From Pedobacter helvus (lineage in GTDB: Bacteria > Bacteroidota > Bacteroidia > Sphingobacteriales > Sphingobacteriaceae), in assembly GCF_005925325.1 (NCBI RefSeq), contig NZ_SRMP01000002.1:584531-648530 (forward strand): a DNA stretch of 64,000 nucleotides, read 5' to 3'. Positions 1-8,383 of the stretch are shown one piece after another. The notes beneath the pieces are model-generated. The model was not told where the DNA came from and searched no databases. It worked only from the letters and a program-made list of their open reading frames with translations. The translations under genes and the position numbers were made by a program. Each line of letters begins with the position of its first letter. The first letter of the stretch is position 1.

Positions 1-914
1 CCGAAATGCTCTTGGGTTGCTTTGTGCAAAAGATTGTTAGGATAAGTTTCTTTTAGTAAGTTGTAGCTGGTTTCGTCTGCATAAAGTTCCACCTCTTTCT
101 CGGCCAAAGGCGATAAAAGCGTAGGGATATCTGCCTTGCGATCTTCGTGTATCAATGCGCAATCTAAGGCATTGCAAACACTCACTCTTCTGGTTTTTGC
201 ATTGGCGATAATTTGCTGGCCTTTCTCTAAGCTTGCCGAAGCGTCAAAGAAAGTGTGTACAATACCGGCTCCAGTTTCTATCACCGGAATTTTACTGTTT
301 TGGCGTATATAGTTAATTAATGACTGACTTCCTCTTGGTATTAACACATCAACGTAACCTACAGCGCTTAACAAAGCTTCAGTTGCGCTTCTATCGGCTG
401 GTAGCAACGTTAATACATTTTTATTGATTTGATGGTTTGCTAGCACTTGATGAATGACTTTAGCAATTGCCAAGTTGGAGAATTCTGCATCACTACCACC
501 TTTTAAAATAGCAACATTTCCAGTCTTAAAGCACAGTGCAAAAACATCTACCGTAACGTTTGGCCTAGCTTCGTAAATTACACCAACCACACCTAATGGC
601 ACCCTAACTTTTTTAATGTTGAGGTTGTTAGGTAAGGTACGTTCGTTAATGATGTTGCCCAATGGACTAGTCAAAGTAACCACATTTCTTACATCGTCGG
701 CAATGGCTTTAATACGCTCGGCGGTTAATTGTAAACGGTCATATTTCGGGTCAGCCTTATCCATTCTGTCCAAATCCTTTTGGTTTTCGCTAAGAATAAA
801 GTCAGTATTTTTTACTAGCGCATCTGCCAAACTAGTCAGCACCAAGTTAATGGTCTCGTTGTTTAGCGTGATGATGTTTCTAGTGGCTTGTTTTGCTTGT
901 TCGAAATAGTTCAT
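1..914 (-). CDS. proA: gamma-glutamyl phosphate reductase ProA (C-terminus cut by window edge)
   Basis: Reduces gamma-glutamyl phosphate with NADPH to glutamate semialdehyde, the second step of proline synthesis, in the cytoplasm. Translating the minus strand from ATG at 914 gives about 304 residues without a stop before the window edge; full-length family members are near 415. The ALDH-like fold shows in the conserved stretch VIYEARPNVTVD and in VCNALDC, which carries the catalytic cysteine. It lies 87 bases downstream of proB on the same strand, the usual proB-proA order, so the two are probably co-transcribed. The start is the only ATG fitting the family's N-terminus (MNYFEQAKQATRN). Function is certain; only the C-terminal part is missing. 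Confidence 0.95.
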   Translation of the reverse strand, partial: MNYFEQAKQATRNIITLNNETINLVLTSLADALVKNTDFILSENQKDLDRMDKADPKYDRLQLTAERIKAIADDVRNVVTLTSPLGNIINERTLPNNLNIKKVRVPLGVVGVIYEARPNVTVDVFALCFKTGNVAILKGGSDAEFSNLAIAKVIHQVLANHQINKNVLTLLPADRSATEALLSAVGYVDVLIPRGSQSLINYIRQNSKIPVIETGAGIVHTFFDASASLEKGQQIIANAKTRRVSVCNALDCALIHEDRKADIPTLLSPLAEKEVELYADETSYNLLKETYPNNLLHKATQEHF

Positions 915-1001
915 GTTTTAGGCTGGAATGTTGTAACGTTGGAAAGTTGAAAGGTTTTGTTAGTTCTTGTCTTCGGACATCCGACTTTCGGACTTTTGCT
1001 G

Positions 1002-2078
1002 CTATATAGCGTAAAAATAATCGTAGTGTACTAGTGGTTTTTGGTTTTTCTGCCCGATACGTTCTTTCGCCTTGTCGGAACCATATTTGGCAATACCTAA
1101 ACCTACTAGCTTTTCATCTTCATCTAGTATTTTAATGATGTCTCCTTTTAGAAAATCAGCTTTGATCGCGATAATACCAACAGGTAAAAGACTAGTTGCC
1201 TTGCCCGAAGTGAGCACTTGTTTGGCTCCATTGTTTAGTTGAACGATACCTGTTGCTGCGGTTTCTGCATGGGCAATCCATTTCTTTTGGCCAGATTTAA
1301 TTTTGTCGGCAACGAAATGTGTGTGTGTTACTTTATTAGCCAGCAAACCGGTCAATACATTGTCGTTTTTACCATTGGTGATATGTACGTTGATGCCCAA
1401 TTTTGCCGTTTTTTGAGCGATGGTAGATTTGGTGATCATGCCGCCTCTGCCAAATTGCGATTTACCAGTGCTTACAAAATTGCTTAAATCGGTAAGTGTT
1501 CCGGTTACTTTTTCAATTACTTTAGAAGTTTCCAATTTCGGATCACCATCGTAGATTCCGTTAACATTAGATAGAATAAACAAGGCATCTGCATTCATCA
1601 TAGCAGCAATTAAACCAGCCAATTCGTCGTTATCGGTAAACATTAATTCTGTTACTGAAACTACATCGTTCTCATTCACTACTGGAATTACCTCGTTTTG
1701 TAGCATAATTTGCATACAGTTCTTCATGTTCAAGTAATGTACGCGGTCTCTAAAATCTTCCTTCGTTACCAAAACCTGCGCACATTGAATTTGATGTTTA
1801 CTGAAATAGCCTGCATAAGTATTTATTAGTTTTACCTGACCAATTGCTGCCAATAACTGACGGGTAGCCACGGCATCCTGCTTCTCGGAAACTTTAATTA
1901 AACTACGCCCAGATGCTACTGCTCCAGAGGAAACCAAAATAACTTCGATTCCCTTTTGTTTAATCGCCGCTAGCTGATCAACCAGATGTTCAATGCGTTG
2001 ATTGTCTGGTAAACCATTAGCTTGTGTAATTACATTAGAACCTATTTTTACAATTATTTTTTTATACTGAAGTGCCAT
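1002..2078 (-). CDS. proB: glutamate 5-kinase ProB
   Basis: Phosphorylates L-glutamate with ATP to gamma-glutamyl phosphate, the committed step of proline synthesis. The 358-residue protein has an amino-acid-kinase domain at about 1-255 (KIGSNVIT at the start, SSGAVASG, NENDVVS, GRGGMITK) and a C-terminal PUA-like domain at about 275-350, the long form as in E. coli. The family is normally feedback-inhibited by proline; nothing in the DNA shows regulation here. proA follows on the same strand. Confidence 0.96.
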   Translation of the reverse strand: MALQYKKIIVKIGSNVITQANGLPDNQRIEHLVDQLAAIKQKGIEVILVSSGAVASGRSLIKVSEKQDAVATRQLLAAIGQVKLINTYAGYFSKHQIQCAQVLVTKEDFRDRVHYLNMKNCMQIMLQNEVIPVVNENDVVSVTELMFTDNDELAGLIAAMMNADALFILSNVNGIYDGDPKLETSKVIEKVTGTLTDLSNFVSTGKSQFGRGGMITKSTIAQKTAKLGINVHITNGKNDNVLTGLLANKVTHTHFVADKIKSGQKKWIAHAETAATGIVQLNNGAKQVLTSGKATSLLPVGIIAIKADFLKGDIIKILDEDEKLVGLGIAKYGSDKAKERIGQKNQKPLVHYDYFYAI

Positions 2079-2618
2079 TGCGATGTTTAGAATTGCTAAT
2101 CTACCAAATAAGTAGTGTTTTTCATAACGATTGGTTGTTTGGTTGGTTTTTTGGAGTTGAGAATGCCCTTTGCTTTTTTTGCGGAAGTCTTTTTGAGAAG
2201 CAGTTATTTTCTTTTCTGCATCTAGAACTCTCTCTGCTTTTCAAGGAGTACTTGTTCCGTTTTTCGGAAGGGTTGGGGTGAGGTTTTTAGTTTTTGATAG
2301 TACAGGCTTTGGTTAAATAAACCCGGTTGAAGCGGAAGTACTTTTTGTTTTTTATTGCTGTCATCCTGATCCGCCAACTGGCGGATCAGGATCTGTATGG
2401 TTGAAGCTGTATAGCTATATATCCCTCGGAACTAGAGACTACAAAAGGCCTAAAAGCAAAAAGATTATAGCGGAAAACGGGGCTTTCTGTACCCAAGAAC
2501 CACTGCTTTTTCTTTTCAAAATTTAAAAAAGATAACCTTCCGAAATTTTATTTAAAAATATGTTAAAATTAAATTAACTGATAATCAGTTATTTATAAAA
2601 TAATTTTATATTTTTATA
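2079..2618. other. intergenic region with degenerate dispersed repeats
   Basis: About 540 bases without a convincing gene. Around 2200-2284 lies a degenerate reverse-orientation copy of the C/T-rich repeat seen near 28115 and 29180. From about 2315 to 2500 lies a likely copy of the composite palindromic element described at 32512. The rest up to 2618 is AT-rich and forms the promoter region of the padR gene. The small open frames here have no recognisable product. Confidence 0.6.
2315..2500 (+). repeat. degenerate copy of composite palindromic element, with 12-bp-arm hairpin
   Basis: The left end (CCGGTTGAAGCGGAAGTAC then a T run) and right end (an A run, then GATTATAGCGGAAAACGGGG) align by eye with the ends of the elements at 32512 and 33525. 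Inside is a near-perfect hairpin at 2365-2390 with arms CCTGATCCGCCA and TGGCGGATCAGG. The match is by eye and imperfect. Confidence 0.5.
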
Positions 2619-2660
2619 GTACTATGTATTGCATAGTACATTATTTAACATATATCTTTG
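2619..2660 (+). promoter_or_regulatory. padR-pspC promoter with palindromic operator
   Basis: A perfect dyad with arms GTACTATG (2619-2626) and CATAGTAC (2632-2639) around a 5-base spacer covers a TTG at 2629-2631, the place of a -33 box. The Bacteroidota -7 box TATCTTTG follows at 2653-2660, 21 bases further on. PadR proteins commonly bind such dyads and repress their own operon, so this is probably an autoregulatory operator. Transcription would begin close to the ATG at 2665, implying a leaderless or near-leaderless mRNA. Confidence 0.7.
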
Positions 2661-2664
2661 TATT

Positions 2665-3015
2665 ATGATAGCAGAGAATACGCAAACCCAAATGCGCAAG
2701 GGCATACTAGAGTACTGTGTGCTTTTAATCATCTCCCGAGGAGAGATTTACGCGTCTGATATAATCGCCGAATTGAAGCGAGCGAAACTACTGGTGGTAG
2801 AGGGTACTTTGTATCCGCTACTTACTCGTTTAAAGAACAATGGACTGTTGAGTTACAACTGGGTAGAATCTACCTCGGGACCGCCGCGTAAATATTATGT
2901 GTTAACGCCCGAAGGTCGCCAGATTTTAACACAACTAGATACCACTTGGAGTGAATTGGTTTACGCCATCACTACATCACAACAAGGAGCTAACCCAACA
3001 ACAGAAGAAAAATAA
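2665..3015 (+). CDS. PadR family transcriptional regulator
   Basis: A 116-residue winged-helix repressor of the short PadR type. The fold is visible in GILEYCVLLIISRGEIYASDII (helix 1 and recognition region, residues about 13-34), EGTLYPLLTRLKNNGLL (recognition helix) and the wing GPPRKYYVLTPEGR. The start at 2665 is preferred over the upstream ATG at 2629 because the -7 box (2653-2660) and the operator overlap the longer version. The pspC gene begins 39 bases after the stop; PadR-PspC pairs are common in Bacteroidota and suggest control of an envelope-stress protein. The inducer is unknown. Confidence 0.9.
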   Translation: MIAENTQTQMRKGILEYCVLLIISRGEIYASDIIAELKRAKLLVVEGTLYPLLTRLKNNGLLSYNWVESTSGPPRKYYVLTPEGRQILTQLDTTWSELVYAITTSQQGANPTTEEK

Positions 3016-3054
3016 ATTAACGCAGTGGCTTGGCTACTGATAAAAAGTACTGAC

Positions 3055-4677
3055 ATGAATAAGACGATTATTATTAATATAGGCAACTCCATCATCCACA
3101 TTGAGGAAGAAGCTTACGAAATATTGATGGTTTACCTTAACGAGATTAAGCAACATTTCGCGAAAAATGCTGATGATTTTGAGATTGTAAAGGATATTGA
3201 AAACCGTATCGCAGAGATGTTTGCGGAAATTTTACAAAAGGGACAGAAACAGGTAATTGATGTTGCCGATGTGCGTGGGGTAATTGCTCAAATGGGCAGC
3301 GTACAAGATTTTGTTAACGATGAAGAAGAGGAAGTGAGAACTGAAAACTTTTACGCTAACTACAATGGTGTGAAAAAACTTTATCGCGATACGGATGAAG
3401 GTGTAATTGCAGGTGTTTGTGCTGGTTTAGGACATTACCTAAATGTAGAAGCACGTTGGTTACGCCTAGCTTTTTTCTTACTTACTTTCTTAGCAGGTAC
3501 CAGTATTTTGGTTTATCTAATCTTATGGGTGGTTACACCAAGAGCTTCTAGCAGATCAGAACGTATGGAAATGAAAGGTGAAGCTACCAATTTGTACGGT
3601 TACAAAAAGAGTTTTGACGATGAGTTGGCGGCATTAAAAGCTAATATGAAGTCGGCCAATGATCATTTAGCGCCAGCAATGAAAAAGTCTGGCAATTTTA
3701 TAGCACAGACTTTGAAAGCTTTTGGAAGGCTTATAAGATGGATCTTCAGGTTTTTTGGTAAAACCATGGCTATATGTTTCATTGTCTTTGGTTTCGGAAT
3801 GCTAATTTTCTTGATCGTTTGTTTGGGATTGCTGCTTGGTTTCTGGGACGAAAACACTTACCAAAGTTTCCCATTAAATGTAATTGATACTTCGTTTAGA
3901 GATGGACTGGTTTTTCATGCCTTTCTAACATTTTTTATCCCAATTTTAGCATTAGTGCTGTTTGCCTTAAAGGTAGTTAACAACAGAATTGAGATTAGCA
4001 AGTATGTGTGGTTCGGGTTATTAATTGTATGGTTGGTAGGTGCTGGCACATCTGGTTACTACACTGCAAAAATATTGGGCGAATTTAAAGACGAAGCAGA
4101 GTTGGTGCAGCATACGGACTTAAAACAATACCAAACTTATGTAATTGATGTGGATAAAAGCATGGTGTTCAACAAGCAAGACAGCATCAGATATCATTTG
4201 CAAGATATGGATATGGGCACACGAACGGTAGTAGAGAATTTTGACGATGGTTTATTTCGAAATCCACGTAACGTGAGTTTTGAGATCGAAAAGAGTTTGG
4301 ATGGTAAAGCTTCTATTTCTGCCACCTACGAAGCTCAGGGGAGAGATTTTGAAGCGGCCTTAAAGAATGCTCAAAACATAGAATATAAGTTTGCCCAAAA
4401 AGACTCTGCGTTAGTTTTCAATCCTGCCTTACGGTTAAAACAGAGTGGAGCATGGCGTGGTCAACGAGTACACCTCGTTTTAAGAATACCGGTAGGTGCT
4501 AGGGTATTAATTAACGAAAACTCACATAGATATTGGAGCTTCTACCAATATTACAATTGCCGTGAGGATAGAAGATTTGAAGAAAATCCTTATCGAGAAT
4601 CTATCATGACCGAAGAAGGTTTGAAATGTAGGTATGATCTCGAAAATCCGAAAGAAGAAGAGAAAAACGGTCAGTAA
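3055..4677 (+). CDS. PspC domain membrane protein
   Basis: A 540-residue inner-membrane protein. Residues about 1-90 are a soluble N-terminal region found in Bacteroidota PspC proteins. A PspC domain follows at about 100-165 (KKLYRDTDEGVIAGVCAGLG, then a transmembrane hairpin ending WVVTPRA). Three more hydrophobic segments lie near 230-260, 285-305 and 320-340, and the C-terminal 200 residues look periplasmic. PspC belongs to the phage-shock response to membrane damage in other bacteria; the role here is inferred. The start at 3055 (MNKTIIINIGN) matches the family better than the ATG at 3025. Co-transcribed with the padR gene upstream. Confidence 0.88.
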   Translation: MNKTIIINIGNSIIHIEEEAYEILMVYLNEIKQHFAKNADDFEIVKDIENRIAEMFAEILQKGQKQVIDVADVRGVIAQMGSVQDFVNDEEEEVRTENFYANYNGVKKLYRDTDEGVIAGVCAGLGHYLNVEARWLRLAFFLLTFLAGTSILVYLILWVVTPRASSRSERMEMKGEATNLYGYKKSFDDELAALKANMKSANDHLAPAMKKSGNFIAQTLKAFGRLIRWIFRFFGKTMAICFIVFGFGMLIFLIVCLGLLLGFWDENTYQSFPLNVIDTSFRDGLVFHAFLTFFIPILALVLFALKVVNNRIEISKYVWFGLLIVWLVGAGTSGYYTAKILGEFKDEAELVQHTDLKQYQTYVIDVDKSMVFNKQDSIRYHLQDMDMGTRTVVENFDDGLFRNPRNVSFEIEKSLDGKASISATYEAQGRDFEAALKNAQNIEYKFAQKDSALVFNPALRLKQSGAWRGQRVHLVLRIPVGARVLINENSHRYWSFYQYYNCREDRRFEENPYRESIMTEEGLKCRYDLENPKEEEKNGQ

Positions 4678-4892
4678 GTAGTAGTCAGGTATCAGTTGGA
4701 CTTGCTTGCAAACCAGCTGGTACTTAAATAGTCCAGTACTCAATTATAATAATTTTTTAAGCCTCAATAATGAGGATAGCTATTGTATTGTCTAATAATT
4801 AGGTATTAGTGTTTAGGTTTAAGGAATTAGTGTAGGGTGTTGACCTGGCTAATCCCTAGCTCCTAATTCCTAATCCCTGTCAACGTAAAGCG

Positions 4893-7343
4893 ATGAAAAA
4901 AATATTACTCATAATGACATGCCTTTTGGCGTGGGGCACTTCCTTTGCCCAAAAAAAAGGAAATATCAGCGGGAAAATAGTTGCTGATCATAATGAGGCT
5001 TTGCCTTACAGTTTAGTGAAGTTGATCAGTTTGGCTGACACTTTGAATGTTAAAGAAGCATCAGCAAATTTAGATGGTATTTTCCAATTCCAGAACGTAG
5101 CGGAAGGTCAATACCAAATTAAAGTGAAAATGGTGGGCTACCAAAATTACACTTCTTCAAAAATTACATTTACTGGGAATGACTTGCAATTACCTTCTGT
5201 AAAAATGCAAAGCAGCAGCAAACAGTTAAATGAAGTGAGCGTAGTGGGACAAAAGCCTTTTGTAGAACGCAGGGCGGATAAAACAGTCTTGAATGTGGAA
5301 AGTAATGTTACTGCTGCCGGCAATAGTGTTTTGGAATTGTTGGAAAAAGCACCTGGTGTAACTATCGATCGGCAAACAGAACAAATCAAGCTGAATAACA
5401 AAGCGGGCATTACCATCATGGTGGATGGAAAAACGAATTTTCTATCGGGTGCCGATATTACCACCTTGTTAAGCAACATGACCAGTGATCAGGTTGCCAC
5501 AATCGAACTGATTACCAATCCGTCTTCTAAATACGATGCTGCTGGAAATGCAGGTATCATCAATATTAAGCTGAAGCGTAATAAAAATTTTGGGACGAAT
5601 GGTTCACTTTCTGCCAATACAGGTTGGGGTAGTGTGAAAAATGGTCCTTCAGATTTGTTTCGTCACAGTGGAAATTTGAACCTTAACCACAGAGTGAATA
5701 AATGGAACATCTTCGGTAACGCAGGCTTTAACACTCGCGAAAACTTTAACCAAACTTTATTAGATAGAACTGCAAGTATTGGAAGTATGCTAACCAAGTT
5801 CGATCAATCTTTTAACCGGAAGCAGAATGGCACTGGTTACACAGGTAAAGTTGGTGCCGATTATTATGCATCAGAAAAAACAGTAATTGGTTTAATGGTT
5901 GATGTAGGAACTATTGACAACAAGCTAGCTGGCCTCAGTAATTCAACTATCAACGAATTTCAGCAGAATGCACAAACCTTAAGTTACATTCAACAGCACA
6001 ATGGAAATAAATCTAAGTTCAATAGTATTACTTCCAATTTCAACATTAAACATGATTTAGCCAAAAAAGATGCTTCTTTAACCTTTGATTTAGATTATGC
6101 AGGTTACGGAATGGATAGGAATGAAAACTTTGATGCCCGCTATTTAGATGCCTCACAAAATCAAACCAATGTTTCTAACCTCCGCAATATTGTAGATGCT
6201 AAAATTGATGTTTTTGCCGCTAAGACGGATTTTTCGTGGCCATTTTCTAAAACCCTTAAATTCGAATCTGGATTGAAAAGTAGTATCGTTAAAACAAACA
6301 ACGATTTCGTTTCAGAGCAATTGAATAACGGCGAGTGGACCGACGCATTGGGAAGATCGAATTTGTTCATTTATAAGGAAAATATCAACGCAGCCTATGC
6401 CAATCTTTCGCAAGATTGGAAAAAATGGCAAGTACAATTAGGCTTAAGGGCAGAACATACCAATAGTAAAGGTCATTCGGTTACTAGCAATAAGTTGGTG
6501 AATAGAGATTACGTTTCGCTTTTCCCGTCCGTATTTATTAAACAGGAATTGAATAAAAATAATAGTCTAAATTATTCTTACAGCCGTAGGATAGATAGAC
6601 CAAGTTATCAGCAACTTAATCCGTTCTTACTTTATCTAGATCCCTATACCATCGATAGCGGTAATCCGTATTTGAATGCACAATTTACCGATAATTATGA
6701 AGTTGGCTACAGCTTCAAGGAAATTTCTTTGTCGTTAAATTACTCCAATGTGAGAGGAATGATTACACAAGTAAGTCGCCAAAATGATGTTACTAAACAG
6801 ATAGAAGTGCAGCGACAAAACTTCGGAAAAGCCAATTTGTACAATGCTAATTTATATGTTCCAATTAAAATCACTAAACAATGGAGCATGCAGAACAACT
6901 TTTCTGCGGTTTACCAAGAATACCAAGATGGAACGCTGGTTGGAGCGGCTTATCAAAAATCTAAAGTTTCTTTCAATTTCAACACTTCTCAATCTATTGC
7001 TTTCTCGAAAACTTTCAGAGCGGAAGTTAGCTTTTGGTACGATTCGCCACGTGTAAGAGGTGTAGAGGAAACCACCATTGCTCAGTATGCACTTAACTTT
7101 GGAGTTCAAAAAACTATGATGCAAAACAAACTGAAGTTGCGCTTAGCCGTAGACGATGTTTTCGCGACCAATTATTGGGAAGGGCAGATGAAATATCAAA
7201 ACGTGGATATGTACGTGAAGAATTACTATGTTAACAGGAGAGCATCATTTAGTGTAAATTACGCTTTTGGTAACCAACAAGTGAAGTCTGCAAGAAATAG
7301 AAAAACAGCTTCGGATGATATTAAAGGAAGAACTGGAGGATAG
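4893..7343 (+). CDS. outer membrane beta-barrel protein (TonB-receptor-like, OMP_b-brl_3 type)
   Basis: An 816-residue exported protein. A signal peptide ends near residue 20 (SFAQ). A carboxypeptidase-regulatory-like beta domain follows at about 22-105, then a TonB-plug-like region at about 115-215 (VLELLEKAPGVTID, ITIMVDGKTNFLSG, SSKYDAAGNAGIINIKLK). The remainder is a long beta-barrel rich in alternating aromatic and polar residues. Such proteins sit in the outer membrane; the ligand cannot be read from sequence. The C-terminus (GRTGG) lacks the usual terminal aromatic residue. A small lipoprotein gene follows 82 bases on. The spacers on both sides carry decayed TTAGGAATTAG-like repeats. 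Confidence 0.88.
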   Translation: MKKILLIMTCLLAWGTSFAQKKGNISGKIVADHNEALPYSLVKLISLADTLNVKEASANLDGIFQFQNVAEGQYQIKVKMVGYQNYTSSKITFTGNDLQLPSVKMQSSSKQLNEVSVVGQKPFVERRADKTVLNVESNVTAAGNSVLELLEKAPGVTIDRQTEQIKLNNKAGITIMVDGKTNFLSGADITTLLSNMTSDQVATIELITNPSSKYDAAGNAGIINIKLKRNKNFGTNGSLSANTGWGSVKNGPSDLFRHSGNLNLNHRVNKWNIFGNAGFNTRENFNQTLLDRTASIGSMLTKFDQSFNRKQNGTGYTGKVGADYYASEKTVIGLMVDVGTIDNKLAGLSNSTINEFQQNAQTLSYIQQHNGNKSKFNSITSNFNIKHDLAKKDASLTFDLDYAGYGMDRNENFDARYLDASQNQTNVSNLRNIVDAKIDVFAAKTDFSWPFSKTLKFESGLKSSIVKTNNDFVSEQLNNGEWTDALGRSNLFIYKENINAAYANLSQDWKKWQVQLGLRAEHTNSKGHSVTSNKLVNRDYVSLFPSVFIKQELNKNNSLNYSYSRRIDRPSYQQLNPFLLYLDPYTIDSGNPYLNAQFTDNYEVGYSFKEISLSLNYSNVRGMITQVSRQNDVTKQIEVQRQNFGKANLYNANLYVPIKITKQWSMQNNFSAVYQEYQDGTLVGAAYQKSKVSFNFNTSQSIAFSKTFRAEVSFWYDSPRVRGVEETTIAQYALNFGVQKTMMQNKLKLRLAVDDVFATNYWEGQMKYQNVDMYVKNYYVNRRASFSVNYAFGNQQVKSARNRKTASDDIKGRTGG

Positions 7344-7425
7344 TTACTAGGTATTAGTAATAGGTTTTAGGCTCCCTAATAAGAGTGAAACTATTACCTA
7401 ATTCCTAACCACTAATCACTAAAAT

Positions 7426-7782
7426 ATGAAAAAAATTATTTTATTAGTCGCCATGATCATCACAGTGATGGCTTGCGACAAAAGCGCCACTTCCATTAAG
7501 GTGAGCAAAACAATAGAGCGCTATGAGCTTTTAGCGGAGTACCCTAATAGGAAGGAAAAACGACTTAAGGAATATCTGAAGGTAGCTTTTGGAAATGACA
7601 GCTTGTTGTTGAATGAGGGTGTTGGAGCGGGTAAGGAAGTGAAGCTTGCCAGTGGAACCGTTTTCTATTTAAGACATAATCCTAATAAGTTAGAAATAGA
7701 AATGTTGAAGGAAAAAAATAGCACTAAGGGATATCAGTTTTTTGACGAAATGGCAAGCGGAATTAAGAAGGCGTTAAATTGA
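7426..7782 (+). CDS. small putative lipoprotein, function unknown
   Basis: A 118-residue protein with a lysine-rich start, a hydrophobic segment and a cysteine in VMACDKS at residue 17, which fits a lipoprotein signal although the residue before Cys is Ala and the -3 position is Val. The mature part is charged and probably alpha/beta. I do not recognise a family. It follows the barrel protein gene and is closed by a clear terminator, so it may be co-transcribed with it and serve as a partner. Confidence 0.65.
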   Translation: MKKIILLVAMIITVMACDKSATSIKVSKTIERYELLAEYPNRKEKRLKEYLKVAFGNDSLLLNEGVGAGKEVKLASGTVFYLRHNPNKLEIEMLKEKNSTKGYQFFDEMASGIKKALN

Positions 7783-7814
7783 AAGAATAAATCTTCAAGA
7801 ATTAAATTAAAAAT

Positions 7815-7841
7815 AAAAGACTACTAATTTGGTAGTCTTTT
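7815..7841 (+). terminator. rho-independent terminator after the small lipoprotein gene
   Basis: Ten-base perfect arms AAAAGACTAC and GTAGTCTTTT around a 7-base loop, followed by a T-rich stretch (TATTTTTT). Confidence 0.85.
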
Positions 7842-7851
7842 ATTTTTTCTA

Positions 7852-7859
7852 TACATTTG
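7852..7859 (+). promoter_or_regulatory. -7 promoter box TACATTTG
   Basis: Exact match to TAnnTTTG just after the preceding terminator, pointing toward the short ORF and tRNA-like sequences at 7931-8318. It suggests these form a separate transcription unit. Confidence 0.5.
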
Positions 7860-7930
7860 TTCCAGTTCAGTAATTCATAAATCTGTTAACCATTAATTAT
7901 TTTGATATGCCGATCTATTTAGAATTTCCA

Positions 7931-8068
7931 ATGATAGCAGAATATCCATTATATGGCAGCCCTTTTGAAAATGATGAACAACAGTTTTTTCCAGACGAAG
8001 ATCGGCTTCGAGAAGCTAGAGAGGAAAACGAAATATTACAAGATTTTCTGTTACTAAAAACAGTATAA
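7931..8068 (+). CDS. possible short acidic protein, 45 aa
   Basis: An open frame starting ATG ATA GCA GAA and ending TAA at 8066-8068. The product is acidic, with a charged helix-prone centre (DEDRLREAREENEILQDF). It begins about 70 bases downstream of a good -7 box and ends 6 bases before a tRNA-like sequence. The earlier ATG at 7908 is in another frame and stops after four codons. No family recognised; it could be a chance frame in an untranslated transcript. Confidence 0.35.
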   Translation: MIAEYPLYGSPFENDEQQFFPDEDRLREAREENEILQDFLLLKTV

Positions 8069-8074
8069 AACATT

Positions 8075-8146
8075 TGGCCAGTTGACCGATTGGGAGGTGG
8101 AAGTCTCATAAACTTCTGATGATGGTTCGAATCCATTGCTAGGCCA
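8075..8146 (+). tRNA. degenerate tRNA-like sequence, anticodon CAT
   Basis: A perfect 5-bp anticodon stem (GAAGT/ACTTC) encloses the canonical loop CTCATAA, giving anticodon CAT (8107-8109). A T arm with loop TTCGAAT and 5-bp stem (GATGG/CCATT, one G-T) follows. The D arm is short but keeps a GG pair and flanking A residues. The acceptor has five good pairs (TGGCC/GGCCA), then A-A and G-T. The variable region is short. It could be a pseudogene of a Met/Ile-type tRNA, a tRNA mimic, or an unusual functional tRNA; I cannot decide. Confidence 0.45.
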
Positions 8147-8172
8147 CTACACTTATTAACTAACTAACCTAG

Positions 8173-8200
8173 AGCCAAGATGCATTCGTGCATCTCGGCT
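8173..8200 (+). other. hairpin with TTCG tetraloop between the two tRNA-like sequences
   Basis: Arms AGCCAAGATGCA and TGCATCTCGGCT close on a TTCG loop with one A-C mismatch. TTCG loops are unusually stable in RNA. It is followed by AT-rich sequence without a T run, so it may be a processing or structural element rather than a terminator. Confidence 0.5.
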
Positions 8201-8247
8201 TAATTAAAATGATCTTTGCTTGTGTTGCTGCCAACCAAATAATATAT

Positions 8248-8318
8248 AGTCATGTGGCCGAGCGGTTAGGTATAGGTCTGCAAAACCTTTTACGGCGGTT
8301 CGAATCCGCCCTTGACGT
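8248..8318 (+). tRNA. tRNA-Cys (GCA)-like gene with imperfect acceptor stem
   Basis: The anticodon loop CTGCAAA gives GCA for cysteine. The T arm is perfect (GGCGG/CCGCC, loop TTCGAAT), the D arm has a 3-bp stem and GG, and the discriminator base is T, an identity element of tRNA-Cys. The acceptor stem AGTCATG/CTTGACG has two mismatches (A1-G72 and T6-T67), and the anticodon stem starts with a T-T pair. CCA is not encoded. A 20-bp-arm terminator follows directly. It may be a diverged but working tRNA-Cys or a decaying second copy. Confidence 0.65.
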
Positions 8319-8320
8319 CT

Positions 8321-8366
8321 AAAAACAAAAAAGGAAAAGCTAAGTGGCTTTTCCTTTTTTGTTTTT
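8321..8366. terminator. strong bidirectional terminator, 20-bp perfect arms
   Basis: Left arm AAAAACAAAAAAGGAAAAGC (8321-8340), 6-base loop, and the exact complement at 8347-8366. The A and T runs make it work on both strands, ending the tRNA-like unit and the convergent MG2-protein gene at 8384. Confidence 0.9.
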
Positions 8367-8383
8367 ATAATTTTTGAAATAAT

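Noticed and set aside
7908..7922. ATG at 7908 as start of the short ORF before the tRNA-like pair
   Set aside because: That frame meets a TAG after four codons; only the ATG at 7931 opens the 45-codon frame.
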